Assembly (NCBI GenBank): GCA_963575745.1
Contig: CAUYUJ010018461.1
Location: 47,023-92,022, forward strand
Direction: 5' to 3'
From: Prorocentrum cordatum
Lineage: Eukaryota > Sar > Dinophyceae > Prorocentrales > Prorocentraceae
DNA: 45,000 nucleotides
The position numbers were made by a program, and so were the translations under genes. The first letter of the stretch is position 1. Every line of letters begins with the position of its first letter. The notes under the pieces were generated by a model. The model did not search any database and was not told the DNA's origin. It saw only the letters and a program-made list of their open reading frames with translations. This document shows positions 1 through 9,403 of the stretch, piece after piece.

Positions 1-190
1 CTGCCGCCCCACCTGAGGGGTGAAAGTATGCAGACAGCGCGTCGAGGGAACCAGCGACTTCAAAAGCCCCGAAAATATGGGAAAACATGGGGAGTCTTTT
101 CATTTGTGTGTATTTCTTTTGTGTGTCCCGGGGCGCCTTCCCGGAGCCGGTCCCCCACCCTGGCTGGGGGGCCACATGCGAGCCCTACCC

Positions 191-288
191 CTACCCCCCA
201 CGACTTCTGAGGGGGAGGGTGGGGTTCACTTCGGGAGGCCCCGAGCGAAGTGAACCCCACCCTGCCCCTCAGAAGTCGTGGGGGGTAG
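191..288. repeat. Near-perfect snap-back inverted repeat, 43-bp arms
   Basis: The left arm (191-233) and right arm (246-288) are reverse complements with one mismatch, around a 12-base spacer (234-245). The arms contain CACGACTTCTGAGGGG and its complement. Similarity continues more loosely outward on both sides (GAGCCCTACC on the left, GGGCTCGC on the right), so the full structure may be larger. No ORF here is convincing. It looks like a foldback or MITE-like element, but no target-site duplication was identified. Confidence 0.85.
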
Positions 289-510
289 GGCGGCTAGGGC
301 TCGCGTGTAGCCCCCTGGACGCCCGACCCCCTCCTGCCTCGGACCTGGCCCGCAGTGGCCCCTCGGCCCGCTCCCCCCGGAGCCGGGCCCCCACCCATGA
401 CGTCGCCACCCTTTTGTTGGCGCCGTGCCGTGCGACGGGGCTCTGCTTCCCGCCTCACTGTCTGGAGATCTGCGCGCCTGCCCGCGGCGAGGCCGTGAAA
501 AGTCTAGGGC

Positions 511-530
511 CGCCGCCGCCGCCGCCGTTA

Positions 531-583
<53 letters not shown>

Positions 584-607
584 CGTCGTCCGTCGTCGTC
601 GCCGTCG

Positions 608-673
<66 letters not shown>

Positions 674-678
674 GTCCG
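511..678. repeat. CGC/GTC trinucleotide microsatellite
   Basis: A short CGC run passes into a long, slightly interrupted GTC run. The poly-Ser, poly-Val and poly-Asp ORFs across it are by-products of the triplet repeat. Confidence 0.95.
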
Positions 679-1078
679 TCCCCTCCGCGCTCCTGCTCCT
701 CCCTCCTGCCCCCGCTGCTGCAAAGTGGGTCTCTGGTCGCAGGCGCAGGCTGGGCGTCGGATGGCATTCAGGGAGCCCCTCCCTCGTGAGGCTACACCGC
801 CGACCAGAGCATGAGCTCGGTTCGGAGGGCGCGAACTTGTCGGAGGCCCAGAGGTTGACACCAGCACCAATGTCGGCGGTGTGCCTCCATCGAGGCAGGA
901 AGATCCCGATCTCGGCGACGGTAGTAATCCTCGGCCTCCAACCTTGTGCTCGACCGCACGGCGCGGACCATGACTGCGGCACGTGCTGCAGCCATGCAGC
1001 CGGGGAAGAGCTTGGCAGGGGGCCAGCTCCGTTTCCGTTGGTTCGCTGCCTTGGCTGCCCAGGGACCCGCAAGAGGAA
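679..1078. other. Non-repetitive GC-rich stretch, no supported gene
   Basis: A minus-strand frame across roughly 790-990 reads somewhat protein-like (EDYYRRRDRDLPASMEAHRR), but it is bounded by repeat-derived poly-Pro sequence and has no recognisable domain. I see no supported gene. Confidence 0.4.
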
Positions 1079-1157
1079 CAGGAGGAGGAGGAGGAGGAGG
1101 AAGAGGAGGAGGGGGAGGAGGAGGAGGAGGAGGAGGAGGAGGAGGAGGAGGAGGGGG
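1079..1157. repeat. GGA trinucleotide microsatellite
   Basis: Nearly pure GGA/GAG run with a few G-rich interruptions. Confidence 0.95.
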
Positions 1158-1257
1158 ACCGTCTTGGCCCCCATTACTCACAAAGGGGGGTTGTCGGAAA
1201 TTGAGCCCCCCCCCTGGGAGGTTCAAACGTTGCGATTTGGGTGCCTCTTGAACCGGT

Positions 1258-1352
1258 TTTGGAGCGCTCTTGGGCGCTCTTAGGGCCCTCTGGTGGCCCT
1301 TTTGGGCCCCTCTCGGGGCCCTCTGGGGCCGTCTTGGGGCCATCTTGAGGTC
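1258..1352 (+). repeat. 15-bp-period GC-rich repeat (GGGGCCNTCTTGG type)
   Basis: Degenerate units such as GGGGCCGTCTTGG and GGGGCCATCTTGAGG follow one another at about 15-base spacing. The same family recurs near 5.5, 8, 19, 21.5 and 35.5 kb, and in the opposite orientation near 2.6, 7.5, 16.2 and 21.1 kb. The spacing of five codons creates long false ORFs rich in LGPSWG. Confidence 0.8.
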
Positions 1353-1599
1353 TCCGAGACCCATCGGAAGCGAAAAGGCGAAAACACAACAAACATTGAC
1401 TATCCGTCGGTTTTGGAGCTATTTCGGTATGTTGGGGAGGGGACGCTAACCAGGCTGCTTTTCGATTCCCCCCCTCGCGCGGACTTCAACAGTTTACAGT
1501 AGGAAGCAGACCGTAGAACTATCAAACTTGACACTGGAAGTTGGAATTGGAACAGGGAGCACAAAGCCTATTCCTCGTAGCCAGCCCCGCAAGGGGCCG
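1353..1599. other. Unique flank left of the tandem duplication
   Basis: No gene recognised. The stretch ends in CCCCGCAAGGGGCCG, directly before the duplication breakpoint. Confidence 0.4.
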
Positions 1600-1602
1600 G
1601 CG

Positions 1603-2513
1603 GATGTATCTGTATATGAATACATATATACATATATGTATATGTGTATGCGTGTGCATATGTTTTTGTTTATGCATCTGTGTTTGTATATGTATTTGTA
1701 TATGTCTATGTTTATACATATATACATCTATAGGTAGGTGTATGTATGTTTTATTTGTATATATGTGTATAGTTATATGTATATGTATATGTATGTGTAT
1801 ATGTATATGCATGTGTATACCTATATGTTTATGTAAATAGATACATATAGGTATATGTATATGTTTATGTCTGTATGCTAGGTATGTATGTATGTATGTA
1901 CGTATGTATGCACGCATGCGTATGTATGTATGTATGTATGTCTGTTTGTATGTATGTATTTATATATGTACGCATGTATGTATAAATGCATGCATGTATG
2001 TATGTATGTATGCATGCATGCATGCATGCATGCATGTATGTATGTATGCATGTATGTACGCATGTATATATATATGTGTGTATGTATGTATGCATGTATG
2101 TATGTATGCATGCATGCATGCATGTATGCATACATGCATGTATGTATGTCTGTATGTATATGTGTATGCATGTATGTATGTATGTATGTATGTATGCATG
2201 TATGCATGCATGCATGCATGTATGTATGCATGTGTGTATGTATGTATGTATGTATGTATGTATGTATGTATGTATGTATGTATGTATGTATGTATGTATG
2301 TATGTATGTATGTATGTATGTATGTATGTATGTATGTATGTATGTATGTATGTATGTATGTATGTATATATGCACCTATGCATGTATGCATGTATGCATG
2401 CATGTATGCATGCATGCATGTATACAATTATGCATGTATGCATGTATGCATGCATGCATGCATGTATGTAGGCATGTATGCATGTATGTATGTGTGTGTG
2501 TGTGTGTGTGTGC
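1603..2513. repeat. TATG/CATG microsatellite, copy 1
   Basis: It begins with TATATG-like hexamers, passes into TATG and CATG tetramers, has a long pure TATG tract around 2238-2366, and ends in a TG run. ORFs of Met-Tyr-Val-Cys or His-Thr-Tyr-Ile type on both strands are repeat by-products. It starts exactly at the left duplication breakpoint. Confidence 0.97.
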
Positions 2514-2529
2514 GCAGATATTCCCTTTT

Positions 2530-2823
2530 TCAGGCAACGGGCCCAAATCGGTCAGGAGGGCCTCCGAGCGGCCCTGAGAAAGCCCCATGAGGCCCTAGAG
2601 AACCACCAGACGCCCGAAGACGACCCAACGAAGACCCCCACGCAGTTTTCGAAAAGCAGAACAAGTAGCATTGATGTCCAACGGTCCTTGTATGATTTGG
2701 GAATGCTGTTCTGTGGTCTTCGGGCGTCCGAGACCGCTCAGGAGGCCAGACCATCGTTCCAAAAATACTCAATCTGGATTCTGGGCAGTCCAAGAGAGCC
2801 CCAAGACGGCCCAACGCGGCCCT
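2530..2823 (-). repeat. 15-bp-period repeat, antisense, with unique core, copy 1
   Basis: Read on the minus strand this has the same GGCCTC/GGGGCTTTC period as the plus-strand arrays, with an AT-richer unique core around 2640-2710. Copy 2 lacks about the first 60 bases (2514-2575), so a deletion removed the microsatellite edge there. Confidence 0.6.
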
Positions 2824-2845
2824 CCGCAGCCATTTTTAGGCCAAG
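2824..2845 (+). promoter_or_regulatory. Spliced-leader-like relic before the glycine-rich gene, copy 1
   Basis: CCGCAGCCATTTTTAGGCC followed by AAG resembles the dinoflagellate spliced leader (CCGTAGCCATTTTGGC then TCAAG). Allowing for one extra T, 17 of 21 bases match. It lies 41 bases upstream of the ATG on the same strand, where a leader fossil would sit in a reinserted mRNA copy. The match is weaker than the antisense one at 6754-6774, so this is a suggestion, not a certainty. Confidence 0.5.
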
Positions 2846-2886
2846 CCTTTTGCAACACACGTCGAAACTCTCCTCATCTCGGCTCC

Positions 2887-4535
2887 ATGAAGCCGTCGGG
2901 CATCTCGGCGCTGTTTTTGCTAGGCTGCGCAGGGGCCTTGCACCTGGACAAGGCCGAGCCTCGCGCGGCGACCGCTACTCACCTATCTGCCATCTTGAAC
3001 ATGCAGGTGGCGAAGTCGACTCTGACAGTGGACTATCTGATTGTCGGCGGCGGCGGTGGCGGGCTTCGGGAGGCGGCGGCGGCGGCGGTGTGCTCCAAGG
3101 TACGGGCTTGGTCATATCTGTCGATGAAATCATCGTGGTTGGCGCAGGCGGTCTCGGTGGTTCGGGGGGCTCTGGCACCTCTGCGGAGGCAACGAGCGGA
3201 GGAGATTCTTCGATCGGCTCTCTGGTGGCATATGGCGGTGGCAAGGGTGCGGGGGGCAGTTCCAGGACTGCCTCCAGCGGGGGCTCAGGCGGTGGAGGGT
3301 CCTTCGATATGCCGAGTGTTGCCTACGCGGCGGGAGTCGCGGGACAGGGCAACCGTGGCGGGCGGAGCAACTTACCCGGGTATGGCGCAGGCGGTGGCGG
3401 CGGCGGTGCGGGCGGCGTTGGGAGCGACGCACCCCAACAGCACTACGGAGGAGATGGTGGCGTTGGAGTGGCGTCGTCAATTTCAGGCACTTCTACGTAT
3501 TACGGCGGAGGCGGCGGCGGTGGCGTCAACGCAAATTGCGGTTGCACCACTTATCCGGGAGGGGCTGGCGGCCTAGGGGGCGGCGGCGATGGAAGCAGTT
3601 ATGGCGGTGGTTATGGCGCCCATTTCAATGGCGAGAATGGACAGGCAAACACTGGCGGTGGTGGTGGCGGCACCGATCCTGAATCTTCCTTGGCTGGCAA
3701 TGGAGGGTCTGGCATAGTAATCATCAGGTATCTGAGTTCCACCCCGTTGCTCCAAGGCGGCACAGTCACCACGAGCAACGGCTACCAGATTCATACTTTC
3801 ACAGCAACTGGGTCGCAGACCGTGACAGTTGAGGCGGCCCCGACACCCTATCCGACGGCCTTCCCGACGCCCTACCCGACGGCTTACCCGACGCCTTATC
3901 CGACGGCCTTCCCGACGCCCCACCCGACGCCTTATCCGACGGCCTTCCCGACGCCCTACCCGACGGCTTACCCGACGGCCTTCCCGACGTCGGGCGTAGC
4001 CGGCGGTGTGGCTGCCACTGGCGACCCCCACCTGCAGACCGTCCACGGTGAGCGGTTCGATTTGATGAAGCCAGGCAACCATGTCCTGATTAACATCCCT
4101 AGAGGAATGCGCGCTGAAGAGACATTGCTCCGCGTGCAGGCTGAGACGCGCCGAATTGGTAGTTCCTGTACGGACATGTATATCGTCGGTGTCAATGTTA
4201 CGGGGTCTTGGGCAGATGCGAAGCAAGCCGGATGGTATCGATACGCCGTGTCCACACGTGTAGTCGAGACTCCAGGATGGGTTGCGTTTGAGAAGGTTGA
4301 GCTGAAGGTCGTTCAAGGACACACGCAAAGTGGCATCAACTACTTGAATTTGTACGTGAAACATCTGGGGCGGACAGGGTTTGCAGTCGGGGGCCTGCTG
4401 GGAGAGGACGACCACAAAGACGCAATGACTCCTCCAGAACATTGTGCTCACCATGTGCGTCTTAGTCAAGATGATCTGGGAGTGAGCGGCAGGGGGCCTT
4501 CCGTGTCTTCGGCTGCCGTAGCCTACTTCGACTGA
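2887..4535 (+). pseudogene. Secreted glycine-rich / vWD-like C-terminal protein gene, copy 1, frameshifted
   Basis: The ATG at 2887 opens the same protein as the intact copy 2 at 16419. A single base is missing near 3063 inside the first Gly run (copy 2 reads GGCGGCGCTTC, copy 1 GGCGGGCTTC). The signal-peptide frame is thereby separated from the rest, which stays open in another frame to the TGA at 4533-4535. Beyond that indel only about eight substitutions were seen over 1.65 kb, four of them changing an amino acid. Either this copy is a very young pseudogene, or the missing base is an assembly error in a G/C run; reads could tell. Domain content is given under the copy-2 gene. Confidence 0.8.
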
Positions 4536-5115
4536 TCGGATTCAGTGCCACGTTCTCCCCATGACAAACCCATCATGTTGCATACGCTGCTTGCCCTTTT
4601 TCCGTCTGATAAAACATGTACAGTGGATCGAACCGTAATCACGCTAGCGTGGAGCAGAACAAACAGATATATAAATCCTCCCAAGGCGGACTCGCGGCGC
4701 AATGCCGAGCGCCGCACCTCGAGTTGTAGCTGTCTGGCCTCTCGGCCCTCGCCAGCTTGCCACACAATTGCAGGACAAACTCTTGCCGTGGTTGTTGGCG
4801 CCCTCATCTTTTCATCCTCCGTGCCCATTGCCCACTTACTTGCCCTGCTAGTTTCTCTCACCCTCTCTCTCTCTCTCTCTCCGTTTTTTTTGTTTTTTTT
4901 GTTTTTTGTTTTTTGTTCTCTCTCTCTCTCTCTTTTCTGACGCCCCGCAAACTTACGCAGAAGGCAATCCATGGATCCGGCGCTCGCTCGCACTTTTGGA
5001 GACTAACGCTTTCCTCTTTCTGAACGCTTCCTTGGCCAGATGCGATGCTGCCACAGAGCAAAGCATATATCATCCCAGTGCGACCCTACCTAGGAGTTGG
5101 AGCATCTCGGAAAGC
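4536..5115. other. 3' flank of the glycine-rich gene, copy 1, with CT and T runs
   Basis: No gene seen. It contains a CT microsatellite with a T-rich middle (about 4858-4940) and unique sequence about 98.5% identical to copy 2. Confidence 0.6.
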
Positions 5116-5118
5116 AGC

Positions 5119-5296
5119 ATCTACATCTACATCTACACCGATAGCAACATTAACATCTACACCTGCATCTACATCTACATCAACATCAACAGCGAGACTC
5201 ACATCTACATCTACATCTACACCTACATCTACACCTACATCTACATCTACATCTACATCTACATCTACATCTACACCTACACCTACATCGACATGT
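5119..5296. repeat. ACATCT/ACACCT hexamer minisatellite, copy 1
   Basis: Tandem ACATCT with ACACCT variants. The Thr-Ser, Asp-Val and Cys-Arg ORFs over it are by-products. Confidence 0.95.
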
Positions 5297-5309
5297 ACAC
5301 TTTCGCATT

Positions 5310-5425
5310 GGTTTTTGTTTTTGCTTTGCATTGCCTTGTCTTTGCTTTTGCTTTTGCTTTTGCTGTTGCTTTTGCTTTGATGTTGTTTTTTCTTTTACTT
5401 GACTTTGTTTTTGCTTTGCCTGCGC
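5310..5425. repeat. TTTTGC hexamer repeat, copy 1
   Basis: Repeated TTTTGC/TTTGC units directly follow the ACATCT array. The repeat is shorter and more broken than its neighbour. Confidence 0.85.
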
Positions 5426-5506
5426 ACAGACACACACACGCATGTTTTCGCATTCGCTCACCGGGTGTGCTTGAGAATGCTCCGTATCCGGTCTACTACC
5501 GCACGA

Positions 5507-5815
5507 CTTGGCCATCTTGGGCGCCTCTTGGGCCGTCATGGGACGTTTTTGGGATGTTTTTTTTGGGGCCTCTTGGGAGCCTTGAGGCGGTCTTTGGGGC
5601 GTCTTGGACCGTCGTCAATGCTGTGAAAACCGAAAAGCCGTGTATGGCGAAAATGTATGTTTCCTATAGGGAACCCATGATTTTGGTCTCCTGGTGGCCT
5701 CTTGGGACGCCTCTTGGGAGCCTCTTGGGGCTTCTTGGGTAGCTCTTGGGGCCTCCTGGGAGCGTCTTGTGGCGAAAAGCTAGATTTTTCGGTTCGTCCT
5801 GGGGCGGTTTTGGAG
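5507..5815 (+). repeat. 15-bp-period GC-rich repeat with unique core, copy 1
   Basis: Units of the GGGGCCTCTTGGG type flank a unique stretch (about 5615-5690, containing CCGAAAAGCCGTGTATGGCG). Such arrays with an AT-richer island recur at several places in the window. Confidence 0.75.
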
Positions 5816-5873
5816 GCTGCGAGCTGCGAGCTGAGAGGCGCGACCCGCGAGCTGCGAGGCGCTAGCCGCTCGC

Positions 5874-6720
5874 TCACTCACGGCGCCGGCGCTTGTGCGG
5901 CCCCTCGTCCTCGTCGTCGCCGATGTCCTCCCTCTCCGTCGCGTTCCTCTTGTTGTGGTCAGTCGACGACTTCTCCTCCGTCCACGTGTCCATGAATCGC
6001 TGTATTGCGTCTGCAGGCTGTGCAGCACTGCAGATTGGATGTTGGATGACGGAGAGCAACATATGTTTGTTGCCGATGATCTGGAACACGTGCGCGGAGA
6101 AAGCGCTTCGTCGGAGCTGGTGCGCTTTCTGCCCGCACCTCCCGTTGCGCAACCGCTTGTGCTCCTGGACCGTTTCCGTGTTCATCCACGATTTATAGTC
6201 GTTCATCCACTCCTTGTGGATCTCTTTCATGTGGCGAGGTGTGAAGATCGCGTCGGAGTCCGGGCCAGGCGTGCGGCGCATGTGATTCGCACGCTGCTCC
6301 TCGACGACCCGCAAGAACTCCTCCGGCTTCTCGGTGATGTGCGGAGCAGCTGCCGCCTCGAAGCGGCCGTCCGACGAGGTTACGATGTTCGCCACTTTGC
6401 CGAACAGGAAGTTTCTGCCGATCTTCTCGAACACCTCCTGCAACGCTGCTTCGGCGGAGGCATCGCTGCCGAAAATGGCGTGGACTCGGGGCGTGGCGGG
6501 CCTGCGTACCACGTTGGAGGAGGTGGCAGGCCGTGCAGCGCTGCTCGGCGGGCTGCGTGTCGCTTCCCGGACGTCAGCGGAGGGTGCGCTGCGGTGATTC
6601 GCAGAACCGGCGAAGGCTCAGCCGCGCTCTCGAGGTCTCGTGGCACAAAGCAGCACCACCTGGTGCCGAGGCTGGCTGTGCAGCACCGCTGAAAGCCTCA
6701 CTCCGCCAACCTCGGGACAT
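5874..6720 (-). pseudogene. Minus-strand gene of unknown function with spliced-leader relic upstream, copy 1
   Basis: A minus-strand frame ends at the TGA at 5874-5876 and encodes about 210 residues. Readable segments include FEKIGRNFLFGKVANIV and RHMKEIHKEWMNDYKSWMN, then an acidic and basic tail (DDEDEGPHKRRRRE). No family was recognised. The spliced-leader relic at 6754-6774 lies 33 bases before an ATG at 6720, a typical dinoflagellate 5' leader length. That ATG is not in frame with the main ORF, and copy 1 also has two extra bases near 6570. The main frame has no upstream ATG; its apparent start at 6512 is GTG. Most likely a broken retrocopy of an mRNA. The basic tail could be nuclear targeting, which is inference. 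Confidence 0.55.
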
Positions 6721-6753
6721 GAGCGTGAGCGGCTGTGTGGCAGGGCCTCCGGG

Positions 6754-6774
6754 CTTGAGCCGAAATGGCTACGG
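6754..6774 (-). promoter_or_regulatory. Dinoflagellate spliced-leader relic, antisense, copy 1
   Basis: On the minus strand the sequence reads CCGTAGCCATTTCGGC then TCAAG. It differs from the dinoflagellate trans-splicing leader (CCGTAGCCATTTTGGC then TCAAG) at one of 21 positions. In living cells this leader is added to mRNA from a separate gene. A genomic copy next to a coding region therefore marks a reverse-transcribed and reinserted mRNA. It sits upstream of the minus-strand ORF ending at 5874. Confidence 0.85.
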
Positions 6775-6836
6775 AAGGCACTGCTTGCGGGGGTTCCGGT
6801 CCGGCCATCGAGGCTAGCTCGGCATCTGTCGCAAAT

Positions 6837-7295
6837 TGCTTTTGCTTTGCCTTTCCAATGCTTTGCTTTGCTTTGCGTTGCTTGTGCTTTGCTTTGCTGT
6901 TGCTGGTGTTGCTTTGCTTTGCTTGGCTGCTTTGCTGTGATATGCTATGTTATGCTGCACTGTGCTATGCTATGCTGTGCTATGCTATGCTGCGCTATGC
7001 TGCGCTACGCTAGGCTGCGCTATGTTATGCTAGGCTATGGTGTGCTATGCTAAGCTGCGCTATGTTATGCTATGCTATACGGTGCTATGCTGCGCTATGT
7101 TATGCTATGCTATTCTATGATATGCTACGTTATGCTGCGCTGTGCTGTGCTATGCTATGCTGGGATATGTTAAGATATGCTAAAGCTAAGCTACGTTACG
7201 CTAAGCTAGAGTACAACTACGCGACGCTAAGATGAAGCTAAGCGAAGCTAAGCGAAGCTAAGCTAAACTAAGATGGGATACGCAAAGCAAAGGTA
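6837..7295. repeat. Pentanucleotide satellite with drifting motif, copy 1
   Basis: Five-base units change along the array: GCTTT-type at the left, GCTAT and GCTGC in the middle, GCTAA and GCGAA at the right. Leu-Cys-Tyr-Ala ORFs are by-products. Confidence 0.9.
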
Positions 7296-7384
7296 AATGG
7301 GGGCGCAACTAGGGGAACCGCGGCGCGGGCAACACTGCTCGGCCCCTTTAAGATAGAGAGTAAGAGCCCTTCTAGGCAGAGCCT

Positions 7385-7640
7385 AGGTAGGGGAAAGACG
7401 GCCCAAAACGGCCCCAACATGGCCAGAAGAGAGCCCCATGATGGCCCATGATGGCATCAGGACGCCTCTCGAAGCATTCGAATCATGACCTGGTCGTTCA
7501 GGGATACCGCGGTTGGAAGCAGGGTGGTCCGAGGAAGCCCTGGGAGGCCTCCAGAAGGACCCAAGAAGCCTTGAGGAACTTCCGTGAGGCCTCCGCGAGG
7601 CTTCAAAGAGGAGCTTCCGCAAAAATATTTGAAAAAAGGA
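7385..7640 (-). repeat. 15-bp-period repeat, antisense, with unique core, copy 1
   Basis: GGCCC/GGCCTCC units read on the minus strand flank a unique piece (about 7450-7520). Followed by an AT-richer unique stretch to about 7900 in which no gene was seen. Confidence 0.6.
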
Positions 7641-7899
7641 TAGGGACGAACTCCCAAGATAATGCGATAATGAGGAAGAGGAAGAGTAATCTTGAGGGAA
7701 TTATATTCATAACATGATTGGAGCGACGATGCCAGAACACAAGAGTTATCGTTCAAATTTCAGTTTTACGTTCCTATCCTGCCATCTGCATGCCGCGCAA
7801 TGACCACGGCGAATGGCGCGAAACGTCAATGCAATCTTGCAAAGTATGTCGGATGGCCTTCGGTCCATCCCGCTACCATGCTTGTCATTTTGGATGCGT

Positions 7900-8480
7900 C
7901 CAAGGGGCTCTTGGGATGCCTCGGGGGGGGGCTCTTGGAGGGCTCTTGGAGACTTTTGGGGGGCCCGGGCGACTTCAGGCCCTTTTGGGCTCCGCTTGGG
8001 GCGTCTTGAGGGGGACCTCGGGAACCTCTGGGGGGCTCTTGGGGCCATCTTGGGGCGGAAGGCTCGACGTGTCCGTTCGTGCTCCCCCTCTTTGGCCCGT
8101 CTTGGGGCCCTCTTGGGTGCCTTTTGGGCGGTGTTGGGGGCCTCTTGGACCATTTTGGGGCCCTCTTTGGGCGTCTTGGGGCCCTCCTTGGTGTCTTCTG
8201 GGCAGCGTTGGAGCGCGATCGGTGCTTCTTGGGCCGTCTGGGAACGTTGGAAGCTGAAACATACGGGACAGCTAAACTTTGTCAAGCACAGAAGGAATCT
8301 CAACGACTTTGACCTCTCGGTGTCCTCTTCGGGGTGCTCTTGGGGTTCCCTTGGAGCTTGTTGGGGGTCTCTTCGGCCGTCTTGAGGCCATCTTGGGCGT
8401 CTGGGGGCGATCTTGGAGTGACAGAGGGACCCCCGAAACCGTTTTGGGGGCCTCTTCGGGGCGTCTAGGGTTTGGAGGCC
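7900..8480 (+). repeat. 15-bp-period GC-rich repeat with unique core, copy 1
   Basis: Dense GGGGCCCTCTTGG-type units with a unique island at about 8235-8310 (GGAAGCTGAAACATACG). False LGPSWGPLG-type ORFs run through it. Confidence 0.8.
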
Positions 8481-8671
8481 CTCCTGGGCGGGGTTGCCAT
8501 CCCGACTCCCACTCGACGCACCCCCCGGAAGTTTTAGAAACGCTTAGGAGTGCCTGGGAAACCTTGGATCTGGGCCCGTAGCAACCTCCACTCTAAAATG
8601 AGCTGGGACAAGGGCGAGAGATAGCGAGCGTTTGTCCGCGGCCGTTTGTGTTCAAGCGGCCGGCCGCCAAC

Positions 8672-9392
8672 ATGTGGCTGTGCCCCGTTGCGAGGCACGC
8701 TACTTGCCATCGAGACCGAAACCATCTTCGCTGGAAATGCCCCGTCGCTCCCGCGACGACCTCCTACTTTTGGGACTATCGTTACTACGGTATAACAGAG
8801 TTGGATATGGGCTTCGCCTTAGGCTGCTGGTTGGGCCTCCCACCCCCCTTCAAACTTGGTAGCGGAGCCGGCCTATGGTGGTCAGCTCTTGCTCTTACTC
8901 TTCACCATCCACGGCGTTATTTGGTGGACTATTGACATGGTGGAGCATCAGGGTGCACTGGGTCTGTGCGGAGTAATGTACATAACTACGCACGACCGCA
9001 AGGACACTTGCAGTGCTACCTCTGCTTTCGCGGAAGTCTCTTACTTCAGTCCTACATCCCTGCGCTACTACACCTACCCACCGACCTACCGCGTTTGGAA
9101 GCTTTTGAAGACACCCAGCATGGCAGCATGCGATGCGATATCGCGCCGCCTCCATTCCCACGCAGGCTTACACCAAAACACCCCGAACCCCAACCACTCA
9201 TATCCGACCACGACCTACGGGGCCCTTGGATTGGCATTGCTATCTTTGGCCTTCTACGGGTCGTTATCGGGTGTGCTGTGGGGCGCCTGCGTGGCGGAGA
9301 CGACGCAAGAACAACCGGCCCACAGTGGGGCCCGGCCGGTTGAATACTTTTCCGCGAATTCGAACGAGAGGTGCATGCCTAGATTAACGTGA
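8672..9392 (+). pseudogene. Small two-TM ORF upstream of Copia gag, copy 1, frameshifted
   Basis: The ATG at 8672 begins MWLCPVARHATCHRDRN. Against copy 2, five bases (CGAAG type) are missing near 8815, and the frame is lost. The remainder is open at 8856-9392 and includes a hydrophobic LLLLLFTIHGVIWW segment and a second one, LGLALLSLAFYGSLSGVLW. Between them is a segment rich in Tyr and Thr (SPTSLRYYTYPPTYR). No family recognised. Its position directly before gag in both copies suggests it belongs to the retroelement. Confidence 0.5.
9312..9342. other. GC-rich hairpin before gag, copy 1
   Basis: CAACCGGCC (9312-9320) pairs with GGCCGGTTG (9334-9342) around a 13-base loop, some 60 bases before the gag ATG. 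The stem is conserved in copy 2 (22912-22942). Confidence 0.6.
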
Positions 9393-9403
9393 CCACGGGC
9401 ACT

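Noticed and set aside
1522-2577. Long ORFs on both strands rich in Met-Tyr-Val-Cys and His-Thr-Tyr-Ile
   Set aside because: They are translations of the TATG/CATG microsatellite and differ in length between the two copies of the unit.
7718-8385. Long LGPSWGPLG-type and Pro/Lys/Arg-rich ORFs
   Set aside because: The 15-base period of the repeat keeps several frames open on both strands; the peptides have no consistent frame or start between copies.
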